The notes under the pieces were generated by a model that was given only the letters and a program-made list of their open reading frames with translations, was not told the origin of the DNA and did not search any database. From RUG12461 sp045661345 (GTDB taxonomy: Bacteria; Bacillota; Clostridia; Lachnospirales; Lachnospiraceae), in NCBI GenBank assembly GCA_045661345.1, contig JAZRFM010000030.1, positions 1 through 64,000 of the forward strand: DNA of 64,000 nt, written 5' to 3'. Position numbers and translations under genes: made by a program. Shown here one piece after another: positions 42,967 to 50,985 of this stretch (position 1 is the first letter of the stretch; the number at the start of each line of letters is the position of its first letter).

Positions 42967-42996
42967 TTATTATAGCACGCTTTTTTTTCAGGTGAC
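42967..42996 (-). promoter_or_regulatory. promoter of the EAL-hflKC-GGDEF operon
   Basis: Minus-strand TTGTCA (42991-42996), 18-base spacer, extended -10 TGCTATAAT (TATAAT at 42967-42972). Its -35 box is only six bases from that of the divergent thiamine promoter. Confidence 0.8.
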
Positions 42997-43002
42997 AACC
43001 GT

Positions 43003-43033
43003 TGTTGACAATCACCTGCGACCTGCTATAATG
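43003..43033 (+). promoter_or_regulatory. promoter of the thiT-thiN operon
   Basis: TTGACA (43003-43008), 19-base spacer, extended -10 TGCTATAAT (TATAAT at 43028-43033). The TPP riboswitch begins about 20 bases downstream. Confidence 0.8.
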
Positions 43034-43055
43034 CTTTCTTGGAACAACTGAATCG

Positions 43056-43147
43056 TGTCGATGCTGGGGGTGCAGCTGCTGAGAGGCGTTCGTCGCCAAC
43101 CCTTATCACTTGAACCGGATAATACCGGCGGAAGGAAGCTTCTATCA
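43056..43147 (+). ncRNA. TPP (THI-box) riboswitch
   Basis: Contains the conserved aptamer segments GGGGGTGC, GCTGAGAGG, ACCCTT, TTGAACCGGATAATACCGGC and GGAAGGAAGC in order. Downstream, CTCCC (43154-43158) can pair with GGGAG (43175-43179) of the thiT ribosome site, so control by thiamine pyrophosphate is probably at translation start. No poly-U terminator is seen before thiT. Confidence 0.96.
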
Positions 43148-43186
43148 ATGATCTCCCGGCATGTATTTTCAAAGGGAGGTTTTTTT

Positions 43187-43873
43187 ATGTCATTCTTTGT
43201 GCGCCTGCAGGAAGACGGAAGTTTCCTGCCCACGACAGCGGGATATACCGTTATCGTCCTGCTTATGGTGGGTCTCATGATCCTCGGCAGTGTTCATTTT
43301 ACGAAAAGAAAGGGGATCCATCCAAGACAGCTGGCATTTTCCGCCCTTTCGCTTTCCCTTGCGGTTGTCCTTTCCAATATTAAATTCATCCGGCTTCCCA
43401 TGGGCGGCACTGTGACCCTGTTTTCCATGCTGTTTGTCGTGTTGATCGGCTACTGGTTCGGACTTGGCGCAGGTCTTACTTCCGCCATCACTTACGGTCT
43501 CCTCCAGATTTTCATTGATCCTTATCTCATCAGCTTCCCGCAGATACTGGTGGATTATATACTGGCTTTCGGGTCACTCGGTCTGTCCGGTCTGTTTCAC
43601 GGGAAAAAGAATGGTCTGATCTTCGGATATCTGACCTGTGTCTGCGGACGCTTTTTTTTCTCCACCCTTTCCGGCGTGATCTTTTTCGGCACTTACGCAC
43701 CGGAGGAATTCCCGAGTCCCTTTCTCTATTCGGCAGCGTATAACGGTTCCTATCTCGGGATCGAGGCGGCCATCACAGTCGGAATCCTGTTGATTCCGCA
43801 GGTACGAAAGGCTTTCCGTTATGTGGGGCGCCTCGCATCGAGGGAAGCGGCTCCGGAAAGCAGTCTCACATGA
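43187..43873 (+). CDS. thiT: thiamine-specific ECF S component ThiT
   Basis: A 228-residue membrane protein with six helices that binds thiamine outside and associates with the shared EcfT/EcfA module. The RLPMGGTVTLFSMLFVVLIGYWFG segment corresponds to the ThiT substrate loop and helix. The TPP riboswitch upstream and the ThiN kinase downstream fix the function. The ATG follows AAGGGAGG and a T-run. The energising core is encoded at 22.9-25.4 kb. Confidence 0.93.
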   Translation: MSFFVRLQEDGSFLPTTAGYTVIVLLMVGLMILGSVHFTKRKGIHPRQLAFSALSLSLAVVLSNIKFIRLPMGGTVTLFSMLFVVLIGYWFGLGAGLTSAITYGLLQIFIDPYLISFPQILVDYILAFGSLGLSGLFHGKKNGLIFGYLTCVCGRFFFSTLSGVIFFGTYAPEEFPSPFLYSAAYNGSYLGIEAAITVGILLIPQVRKAFRYVGRLASREAAPESSLT

Positions 43874-44490
43874 GGCGCTGTGTGATCGTCGGGGGAGCCC
43901 CGATTCATTCCTATGAAACGATCAAAAAGGTTCTTCACAAAGATGACCTCTTTGTTTTCTGCGACAGCGGTCTTTCTCACCTGGAGGGTCTTGGCGTTTC
44001 ACCGGATCTGATCATCGGAGACTTCGATTCCTGGGACAATCCGCACCTTTCCGCGGAGACCATCGTTTTACCCCGGGAAAAAGATGATACGGATACCATG
44101 TTCGCCATCAAAGAGATGCTGCGCAGGGGCTGTTCGGATTTTCTCCTGCTGGGTGTCATAGGGAAACGGCTTGATCACACCCTCGGCAACCTTTCCGGCT
44201 TGCTGTATCTGGATGCCCGGGGATGTAATGCCGTAGCGGTCGATGATTATTCCGAGATCTCCGTGGTAAGCAACAAGGAAGTATCGGTGGAAGATCATTA
44301 CTCCTTTTTCTCCCTGCTTTGTATCGGGGGTCAGGCAAATGGTATCACCATTCAACATGCAAAGTACCCCCTTCAGAACGCTGAGATGAATGATCGGGAT
44401 CCTTACGGAATCAGCAACGAAGTCCTTCCCGGTCAGACTGCATCCATCACGGTGGAATCGGGTCGTCTGCTCCTCATTAAAGTCCGGTAA
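43870..44490 (+). CDS. thiN: thiamine pyrophosphokinase
   Basis: A 206-residue enzyme transferring pyrophosphate from ATP to thiamine, giving TPP. Motifs: DSGLSHLEGLGVSPDLIIGDFDS, KDDTDTMFAI and GVIGKRLDHTLGNL in the N-terminal catalytic domain, with a beta-sandwich C-terminal domain. Its ATG overlaps the thiT stop by four bases, so uptake and activation are coupled and both lie under the riboswitch. Confidence 0.94.
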   Translation: MRRCVIVGGAPIHSYETIKKVLHKDDLFVFCDSGLSHLEGLGVSPDLIIGDFDSWDNPHLSAETIVLPREKDDTDTMFAIKEMLRRGCSDFLLLGVIGKRLDHTLGNLSGLLYLDARGCNAVAVDDYSEISVVSNKEVSVEDHYSFFSLLCIGGQANGITIQHAKYPLQNAEMNDRDPYGISNEVLPGQTASITVESGRLLLIKVR

Positions 44491-44564
44491 TCATTGACTT
44501 TTGCCGAAATAGATGCTAGTGTAATGACTGCATTGTATAGTCATCCGGGAAGGAGAAGCTCTCC

Positions 44565-45539
44565 ATGAAAGAACTATCAAATCTGTTGGGATATCGTGAA
44601 TCGATCCGCGTCGTTGATGCGACCCTCCGGGACGGGGGACTGGTCAACGATTTTTATTTCACGGATGAGTTTGCGAAAAATCTCTATCTGACGAACCTGA
44701 AGGCCGGTGTGGATTACATGGAAGTCGGCTATAAGGCGAGCAAGGATATCTTTGATGTAGACAAATTCGGAAAATGGAAGTTTTGTAATGATGATGATAT
44801 CTTCGCTGTTCTGGGTGAAGGGAAGGACGGCTTAAAGCTTGCGGCCATGGCCGATGTGGGCCGGTGTGATTACAAAACAGACATTCGCCCCGCCTCCGAT
44901 AGCCCCCTTTCCATGATCCGTGTCGCCACCTATGTCAACACGATCCCCGGCGCCGTGGAAATGATCGAAGATGCCAAACAGAAGGGCTATGAGGTCACCT
45001 GTAATATCATGGCTGTCAGCAACGCACAGGAGAGCGACATCAAAGTGGCTCTGGATATGATCGGCCGGTCTTCCGTGGATGTGATCTACATTGTTGACAG
45101 CTTCGGTTCTCTTTATCCGGAGCAGATCGCCCGGATCGCCGCATTATACGGAGAGTACGCAGAGAAATATCACAAGGAGCTCGGGATTCACACACACAAT
45201 AACCAGCAGCTCGCCCTCGCCAATACGATTGAAGCCGTCGGCGATGCGGTGGACTGGCTGGATGCCACCTATTACGGCATGGGACGGGGCGCCGGCAACT
45301 GCTCCATGGAGAATCTCCTCGGTTTCCTTCGCAATCCCAAATATCATATTTTCCCGGCTTTGCAGTTTGTGCAGAATTACATGGTGCCGCTCCGGGAATC
45401 CGGTACGGTCTGGGGATACGATATGCAATACCTCATGACAGGGCTTTTGAACCAGCACCCCAGAACGGCCATCGAATATACCAAGCAGGGCCGTCGGGAT
45501 TTTGTGGAATTCTATAAGGAGATCGTAGCGCAGGACTGA
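44565..45539 (+). CDS. DRE-TIM metallolyase (HMGL-like aldolase domain)
   Basis: A 324-residue TIM-barrel enzyme of the HMG-CoA lyase-like superfamily. It has the DATLRDGG motif (about 18-25) and a metal-binding GIHTHNN segment (about 207-213), as in 4-hydroxy-2-oxovalerate aldolase and relatives. No acyl-CoA or dehydrogenase partner is adjacent, so the reaction (aldol cleavage or Claisen condensation) is unassigned. It is monocistronic with an AAGGAGAAG ribosome site and ends at a strong two-way terminator. Confidence 0.82.
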   Translation: MKELSNLLGYRESIRVVDATLRDGGLVNDFYFTDEFAKNLYLTNLKAGVDYMEVGYKASKDIFDVDKFGKWKFCNDDDIFAVLGEGKDGLKLAAMADVGRCDYKTDIRPASDSPLSMIRVATYVNTIPGAVEMIEDAKQKGYEVTCNIMAVSNAQESDIKVALDMIGRSSVDVIYIVDSFGSLYPEQIARIAALYGEYAEKYHKELGIHTHNNQQLALANTIEAVGDAVDWLDATYYGMGRGAGNCSMENLLGFLRNPKYHIFPALQFVQNYMVPLRESGTVWGYDMQYLMTGLLNQHPRTAIEYTKQGRRDFVEFYKEIVAQD

Positions 45540-45606
45540 CGAAAGGCATAGGCTGTTCGGATTTGCAGCAAAAAGAGAAGGCCTGTGCCGTTTCCATAGA
45601 ATCAAA

Positions 45607-45648
45607 AAAACCGCTTCCGAGGTGGTGAACCTCCCGGAAGCGGTTTTT
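45607..45648. terminator. bidirectional terminator
   Basis: AAAACCGCTTCC and GGAAGCGGTTTTT form a perfect twelve-base-pair stem with A/T tracts on both sides, between the converging aldolase-like and chemoreceptor genes. Confidence 0.92.
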
Positions 45649-45666
45649 CATTTCCGTGATTCTTCC

Positions 45667-47133
45667 TCAACTGCTTTTCAAAGCTGAAAGATCCTCTGTG
45701 ATCTGCGCCATGATCTCAGCGAACCGGTGAAGCATCTCGGTATTGTTGTCACTGAGATCGGAAACCTCCTGGGTTGATGCCGAAATCTCCTCACTGCTGG
45801 CAGAAAGGGTGCTCGTGGAATCCACGATCTGTTTATTCGCATCCACCAGGCGCTCCATCAGATTGGACATCTCCATCGTGCCGCTGTAGAGCGCTTCCAC
45901 ACCTTCACGAATCGCTTGGAATTTCTGTGCCGCATCCTCTGCGAGATCTCTCTCCGCATTGCTGATCTCCACATTCTCGTCGACCTTCCCTACCACATCC
46001 TCTGCATCCAATGCCAGCTCATCCAGAATCGATGTAATCTGTTCGGTTGCAGACTTTGTCTGATCAGCAAGATTTCTGATCTCATCCGCCACCACCGCAA
46101 ACCCTCTTCCGGCTTCTCCCGCGCGGGCGGCCTCAATGGAGGCATTTAATGCCAGGAGGTTCGTCTGGGAAGAGATATTCAGAATCATGTCCGTGATCTT
46201 TCGTACCTCCACCGAACGCTCCTGCAGATTCGCGGCAGACTGCTTCATCTGACCACCGGAGCTTAATGCATGCTCCACCTGGCTGGAAAGGTTTTCCATC
46301 GCATGTGTGCCCTCATCCACGATGTTCTGGGTTTGATTGGTTGTTTCGATGATCTCCTGTGTCTTCGTATGGGTCTCACCCACGATCACGGCGATGGAAT
46401 TTGTCTGGTTCGTCTGTTCCACAATCGCTTCCGTATTGTCACTCACACCGGCCGTAATCCCTTTCAGGGACTCATTCATTCCCTCGATCGCATCTTCGAT
46501 CTTCTTCAGATCCTCGGATGCTTCCTGCATCTTTTCATCCACATTCCCGGCAACGGCAACAATGTTTTCCGAAATCCGCTGATTGCGCTGCATGGTCTCC
46601 TCCACTTCGTTCAGAGAGTCACGGAAGAACTGGCTCAGCATCCGGATGCCGCGCTGTATGCAGATCATCGTCAGAACCGTCACAATGACCTCGATCATGA
46701 CGACTTCCATGATATCCTGTGTGTTTTCGGTAGTGAGAAACATGCGGATGACATTCAGAACATTGATGATCAGAAAAGCAAAATTGCTGATGATCGTAAA
46801 CTTCTGATCCATTGTGATCATGACGCCGACCAGCAACGGGATGATATAAGGGTAGGTCGTATTGGATCCCGACATCATCAGCATGAAGAAATAGGCAATC
46901 GTAAAGGTAACGATCATCACGCGGGAGTATAAAAAATCACCCTTTTTTTTGATATAGACGATATCCGAGATAACCAGCGATGCGATCATTGCGATCATCG
47001 GTATGATCGTACGGTATGTCGGAAGATCTGACACCATCAGCTGTGAGAACAATCCAAGCAAGCCAAACAGTGTCGTGCAGAAATGTCCCCAAAAGATTAG
47101 TCTGTGTGCACGAAGCAGATGTTGTTGTTCCAT
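45667..47133 (-). CDS. methyl-accepting chemotaxis protein without large extracellular sensor domain
   Basis: A 488-residue receptor with about six N-terminal membrane helices (about 10-165) joined by short loops, then a cytoplasmic signalling coiled coil with hairpin tip EAARAGEAGRGFAVVADEIRNLAD. No HAMP domain is evident. The signal is presumably sensed within the membrane or cytoplasm. The ATG at 47133 has GGGGGAAAAT upstream; earlier Met codons exist. Single gene; the lone CheW at 0.9 kb is a possible partner. Confidence 0.88.
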   Translation of the reverse strand: MEQQHLLRAHRLIFWGHFCTTLFGLLGLFSQLMVSDLPTYRTIIPMIAMIASLVISDIVYIKKKGDFLYSRVMIVTFTIAYFFMLMMSGSNTTYPYIIPLLVGVMITMDQKFTIISNFAFLIINVLNVIRMFLTTENTQDIMEVVMIEVIVTVLTMICIQRGIRMLSQFFRDSLNEVEETMQRNQRISENIVAVAGNVDEKMQEASEDLKKIEDAIEGMNESLKGITAGVSDNTEAIVEQTNQTNSIAVIVGETHTKTQEIIETTNQTQNIVDEGTHAMENLSSQVEHALSSGGQMKQSAANLQERSVEVRKITDMILNISSQTNLLALNASIEAARAGEAGRGFAVVADEIRNLADQTKSATEQITSILDELALDAEDVVGKVDENVEISNAERDLAEDAAQKFQAIREGVEALYSGTMEMSNLMERLVDANKQIVDSTSTLSASSEEISASTQEVSDLSDNNTEMLHRFAEIMAQITEDLSALKSS

Positions 47134-47234
47134 ATTTTCCCCCATTTCTCTGTATGTGAAAACCTCAAGTTGCCGAAACGATGACAAAAACAACGATTTC
47201 GCCTGACGTATGCCGCCGGAGGCTTAAGGAACTG

Positions 47235-47831
47235 TTACAGTTCTGTACGTCCCTCCAATGCCCGGAGCAGTGTCACTTCATCGATATACTCCAGATCTCC
47301 TCCTACGGGAACGCCGCTTGCGATCCGCGTGACCTTAATCCCGGCAGGCTTGATCAGCTTACTGATATACATGGCGGTGGTTTCCCCTTCCAGAGAAGAA
47401 TTCGTAGCGACAATCACTTCCTCCACGTCTCCCTCCAGCCGTGTCATCAGTTCCTTCAGCCGGATGTCTCCGGGACCGATACCGAGCATCGGTGAGATGG
47501 CACCATGCAGTACATGATAGACTCCGTGATATTTCCCGGTTTTCTCATATGCTGCCAGATCCCGCGTGTTCTCCACCACCATGATCGTTCTGTGATCTCT
47601 TGCGCTGTCCTGACAAATCGGACAAACCTCCTGATCTGTCAGCGTAAAACACTCCTTGCAGTAATGGATATTCGTCCGTGCCTCGATCAGCGCCTCGGAA
47701 AGCCTGCGCACATTGTCCTCCGGCATATTCAGAACATGAAATGCCAGCCGTTGTGCAGATTTCTGACCGATCCCCGGCAGGGTCGAAAACTGCTCGATCA
47801 GATTGTTGATCTGGCTGCTATAATAGTCCAT
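47235..47831 (-). CDS. recR: recombination protein RecR
   Basis: A 198-residue DNA repair protein acting with RecO/RecF to load RecA. It has the HhH motif LPGIGQKSAQRLAFHVL, a four-cysteine zinc site (CKECFTL...CPIC) and a Toprim domain (about 80-175). It overlaps ebfC by 14 bases in the conserved dnaX-ebfC-recR order. Confidence 0.96.
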   Translation of the reverse strand: MDYYSSQINNLIEQFSTLPGIGQKSAQRLAFHVLNMPEDNVRRLSEALIEARTNIHYCKECFTLTDQEVCPICQDSARDHRTIMVVENTRDLAAYEKTGKYHGVYHVLHGAISPMLGIGPGDIRLKELMTRLEGDVEEVIVATNSSLEGETTAMYISKLIKPAGIKVTRIASGVPVGGDLEYIDEVTLLRALEGRTEL

Positions 47832-48156
47832 TCAATCCCCCGGTGATCTTGTTCATCGACTGCTGCGAATACTCTTCGATCTTACGAAGTGCTTCATTCA
47901 CAGCCGCCATGATCAAATCCTCCAGCATCTCCACATCCTCCGGATCCACTGCTTCCGGATCGATCTTAATCTTCGTGACCTCTTTTTTTCCGGATACCGT
48001 TACCTCCACGACCCCGCCGCCCGCGGATGCTGTCATCTCTTTCTCTTCCAGTTCCTTTGTGGCCTCTTCCATCTGACGCTGCATCTTTTGTGCCTGCTTC
48101 ATCAGATTATTCATATTTCCGGGCATTCCCCCGGGAAAACCGCCTCGCTTTGCCAT
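47818..48156 (-). CDS. ebfC: YbaB/EbfC nucleoid-associated protein
   Basis: A 112-residue DNA-binding dimer. A Gly/Met-rich start (MAKRGGFPGGMPGNMNNLMKQ), a helix and then a three-stranded core with VEVTVSGKKEVTKIKI. The AGGAGG lies about 14 bases before the ATG, longer than usual. It sits between dnaX (22 bases upstream) and recR. Confidence 0.94.
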   Translation of the reverse strand: MAKRGGFPGGMPGNMNNLMKQAQKMQRQMEEATKELEEKEMTASAGGGVVEVTVSGKKEVTKIKIDPEAVDPEDVEMLEDLIMAAVNEALRKIEEYSQQSMNKITGGLNGLL

Positions 48157-48178
48157 CTTTTTTCTTTCAGCCTCCTTT

Positions 48179-49786
48179 TTATTCTTCCGTTTCGATCTCC
48201 ATGTGAATCGTTTGTCCCAAAAGCTTCCGCAGATCCGGATATGTCTCTTCCGCCGGCCGGCCGGTCTTATTCTCCCGGATCTCCACATTGACCTCCCGTT
48301 CCAGGTGGGACCGGATCGCTTCTTCCACGGCCTTTCTGATGGTATCGTTCGCACACAGCCCGATGGCGTTATAGTCGTCCAGGACAATCAATAACGTCCC
48401 CGTCTCTCCCTCTCCAACGGACAGGTGGGCGTTCTTCAGGAGGGTTTTCGTCATCCCGGTTTCATTCATGGAATCCACGATAGAGCGCCATTGCCGGACT
48501 GTCTGCTCCACCTCTGCGGGAACCGCTTTCGGAAACGACACCTTCGGCGCAGCGGGCATTCCTCCGCCTGCAGTGGTGTCCGTACTGCCGCCTTGTGTCC
48601 CTGCGCCGGGAGCTGCTTTGGCAGACCACACCCCGCTTTCCAGCTTTTGCTCCAGATGCAGAATCCGGTCAGTCAAAGAAGCCGTGTCCGCTTCCATGGC
48701 CGGCTTGCAGAGCTTGATCAATGCCACCTCCGTCAGGATCCGCTTCTGTGTGGAAAACTTCAGATCACTTAAGAGTGTGGAAAACACACGAATGTATCTC
48801 ATCAAAACCGCACTTTCCACCTGTGCAGCCTGTGTTTTCAGGGTTTCCAGATTTTCGCTGGAAATGTCGAGAAGCTCCTCCATGTCATCGGCACTCTTCA
48901 TCAGCAGAAGATTTCGGAGATACCAGCAAAAATCCGCCGCGAACTGTGTCAACTCGCGGCCGTTGATCATCAGCTCTTCCACGATCTTCATGGCCTGGGG
49001 CACATCTTCCCTCAGAACGGCCGAAAGGAGCCTTGCAAAGATCTCGGTATCCACGGCGCCAAGCACCTCAAGCACCTTATCATAGGTCAGCTCCTGACCC
49101 AGATAGAAAGCGATGCACTGATCCAGCAGGGAAAGCGCGTCCCGCATGGATCCGTCTCCAGCCTTTGCAATATAGCGCACCGCTTTTTCTTCTGCCTGTA
49201 CATTTTCTTTTGCGAGAAGATCTGTCAGCCGCGCTGCAATCGTATCATTGGAGATTCGTTTAAAATCATACCGCTGGCAGCGGGATAGAATCGTCACGGG
49301 AATCTTATGGATCTCAGTCGTCGCAAGGATAAAAATCACATAAGCCGGCGGCTCCTCCAGGGTTTTGAGCAGCGCATTAAAGGCACCGGCCGAGAGCATA
49401 TGCACTTCATCAATGATATAGACCTTGTAGCGGCCGACAGTCGGGGAATAAGTAACCTCTTCCCGGATTTCCCGAATGTTATCCACGCCATTATTGCTGG
49501 CGGCATCAATCTCGATCACATTCAGCGCAGAGCCTTCCGCGATGGATCTGCACACTTCACATTCCATGCAGGGACTCCCGTCCACAGGATGTTCACAGTT
49601 GACCGCTCTGGCAAAAATCTTCGCAACAGAAGTCTTACCTGTTCCACGTGTCCCGCAGAACAGGTAAGCATGTCCGATTCGATCGGCTTTGATTTGGTTT
49701 TGTAAAGTGGTCACAATAGGATCCTGCCCCTTGACATCCGCAAACGTCTGGGGACGGAACTTCCGATATAACGCCGTATATGACAT
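48179..49786 (-). CDS. dnaX: DNA polymerase III subunits gamma/tau
   Basis: A 535-residue clamp-loader ATPase: Walker A GTRGTGKTS (about 46-54), zinc-binding cysteines (C...CMECEVC), DEVHMLS box, domain III (about 240-370) and a C-terminal extension corresponding to tau. It assembles the replication clamp loader and links polymerase cores. The phosphofructokinase gene lies 24 bases downstream in genome coordinates but upstream in transcription. Confidence 0.96.
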   Translation of the reverse strand: MSYTALYRKFRPQTFADVKGQDPIVTTLQNQIKADRIGHAYLFCGTRGTGKTSVAKIFARAVNCEHPVDGSPCMECEVCRSIAEGSALNVIEIDAASNNGVDNIREIREEVTYSPTVGRYKVYIIDEVHMLSAGAFNALLKTLEEPPAYVIFILATTEIHKIPVTILSRCQRYDFKRISNDTIAARLTDLLAKENVQAEEKAVRYIAKAGDGSMRDALSLLDQCIAFYLGQELTYDKVLEVLGAVDTEIFARLLSAVLREDVPQAMKIVEELMINGRELTQFAADFCWYLRNLLLMKSADDMEELLDISSENLETLKTQAAQVESAVLMRYIRVFSTLLSDLKFSTQKRILTEVALIKLCKPAMEADTASLTDRILHLEQKLESGVWSAKAAPGAGTQGGSTDTTAGGGMPAAPKVSFPKAVPAEVEQTVRQWRSIVDSMNETGMTKTLLKNAHLSVGEGETGTLLIVLDDYNAIGLCANDTIRKAVEEAIRSHLEREVNVEIRENKTGRPAEETYPDLRKLLGQTIHMEIETEE

Positions 49787-49810
49787 CTCAGCTCACCAAA
49801 CCCGTATACG

Positions 49811-50884
49811 TCAGTCTCCGAAGCTGATTCCGATGAATTTTGCCTCCTGAATCATCGTTCCGTTCGGATCCACCTCTTTCAGCTTCCCGGCCACCTTCTC
49901 CAGCGGGATCAATTTGGTGGAACGGTTCACCATGGCAACCATATTTCCCCACTTCTTATCGATGATTGCCATCGCAGCCGCTGCGCCAAGTCTCGTACAA
50001 AGCACACGGTCATAGGGATCCGGGTTTCCTCCTCTTTGCGCGTGACCCGGTACCACCACTCTGACCTCCGCACCGGTCTTCTTGGTCAGCTGCTCCGCGA
50101 TTTCGTAGGAAACCGACGGATAGGTGTAGTTTTCCAGTTTTTTCTTATATTCCTTCTTGCTGAGCTTCGCATCCTTTTTGCTGATGGCACCCTCGGCGCA
50201 GGCAATGATCGTAAAGCCCTTCCCTTCTTTGGTACGTTTTTCGATGGTATCCACGATCTTATTGATATCAAAGGGGATCTCCGGAATCAGCACGACGTCC
50301 GCGCCACTGGCCACTCCGGCATTCAGCGTCAGCCACCCGACCTTGTGTCCCATGACCTCCACGATAAATACACGGTTATGTGAAGCTGCCGTGGTATGGA
50401 TCCGGTCTATGGCCTCCGTTGCAATGTCGATGGCGCTCTGGAAGCCGAAAGTCACATCCGTTCCCCAGATATCGTTATCTATGGTCTTCGGCAGATGGAT
50501 CACATTCAACCCTTCCTCACGAAGCAGATTCGCGGTCTTCTGTGTTCCGTTGCCGCCCAGAATCACGAGTCCGTCCAGGTTGAGCTTGTAGTAGTTGTGC
50601 TTCATGGCCTCTACCTTATCCAGACCGTTCTCATCGGGTTCACGCATCATCTTAAAGGGAGTGCGGCTGGTACCAAGGATCGTGCCGCCCTTTGTCAGAA
50701 TACCGGAAAAGTCCCTGCCCGTCAGAAGTCTGTAATCTCCGTAGATCAATCCGTGATATCCGTTCAAAAAGCCGTAAAGCTCCACCTCTTCCACATTTTC
50801 ATGAAGTCCCTTTACCACACCGCGCATTGCTGCGTTCAAAGCCTGACAGTCACCGCCGCTGGTAAGCATTCCGATCTTTAACAT
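49811..50884 (-). CDS. 6-phosphofructokinase, group III / mixed-donor type
   Basis: A 357-residue glycolytic enzyme phosphorylating fructose-6-phosphate. Instead of the Escherichia coli GGDGS/GTIDND motifs it has GGNGT (110-114) and PKTIDND (132-138). The lysine is shared with pyrophosphate-using and group III enzymes while the second glycine favours ATP, so the phosphate donor (ATP or PPi) cannot be settled by reading. Ribosome site AGAGGGTG. It is upstream of dnaX, 24 bases away, and may be co-transcribed. Confidence 0.92.
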   Translation of the reverse strand: MLKIGMLTSGGDCQALNAAMRGVVKGLHENVEEVELYGFLNGYHGLIYGDYRLLTGRDFSGILTKGGTILGTSRTPFKMMREPDENGLDKVEAMKHNYYKLNLDGLVILGGNGTQKTANLLREEGLNVIHLPKTIDNDIWGTDVTFGFQSAIDIATEAIDRIHTTAASHNRVFIVEVMGHKVGWLTLNAGVASGADVVLIPEIPFDINKIVDTIEKRTKEGKGFTIIACAEGAISKKDAKLSKKEYKKKLENYTYPSVSYEIAEQLTKKTGAEVRVVVPGHAQRGGNPDPYDRVLCTRLGAAAAMAIIDKKWGNMVAMVNRSTKLIPLEKVAGKLKEVDPNGTMIQEAKFIGISFGD

Positions 50885-50963
50885 TTCTCACCCTCTCTTT
50901 CTTGGAATCCCGATAAATACGCTGTTTTTCATGCAAGCATCCATGTTAGCCGCTCATGCTCTC

Positions 50964-50969
50964 ATTATA
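50964..50969 (-). promoter_or_regulatory. -10 box candidate for phosphofructokinase
   Basis: Minus-strand TATAAT about 80 bases before the start codon; the -35 (TTTCTA at 17 bases) is poor. Confidence 0.35.
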
Positions 50970-50985
50970 CATAAATTTTTCCGTG

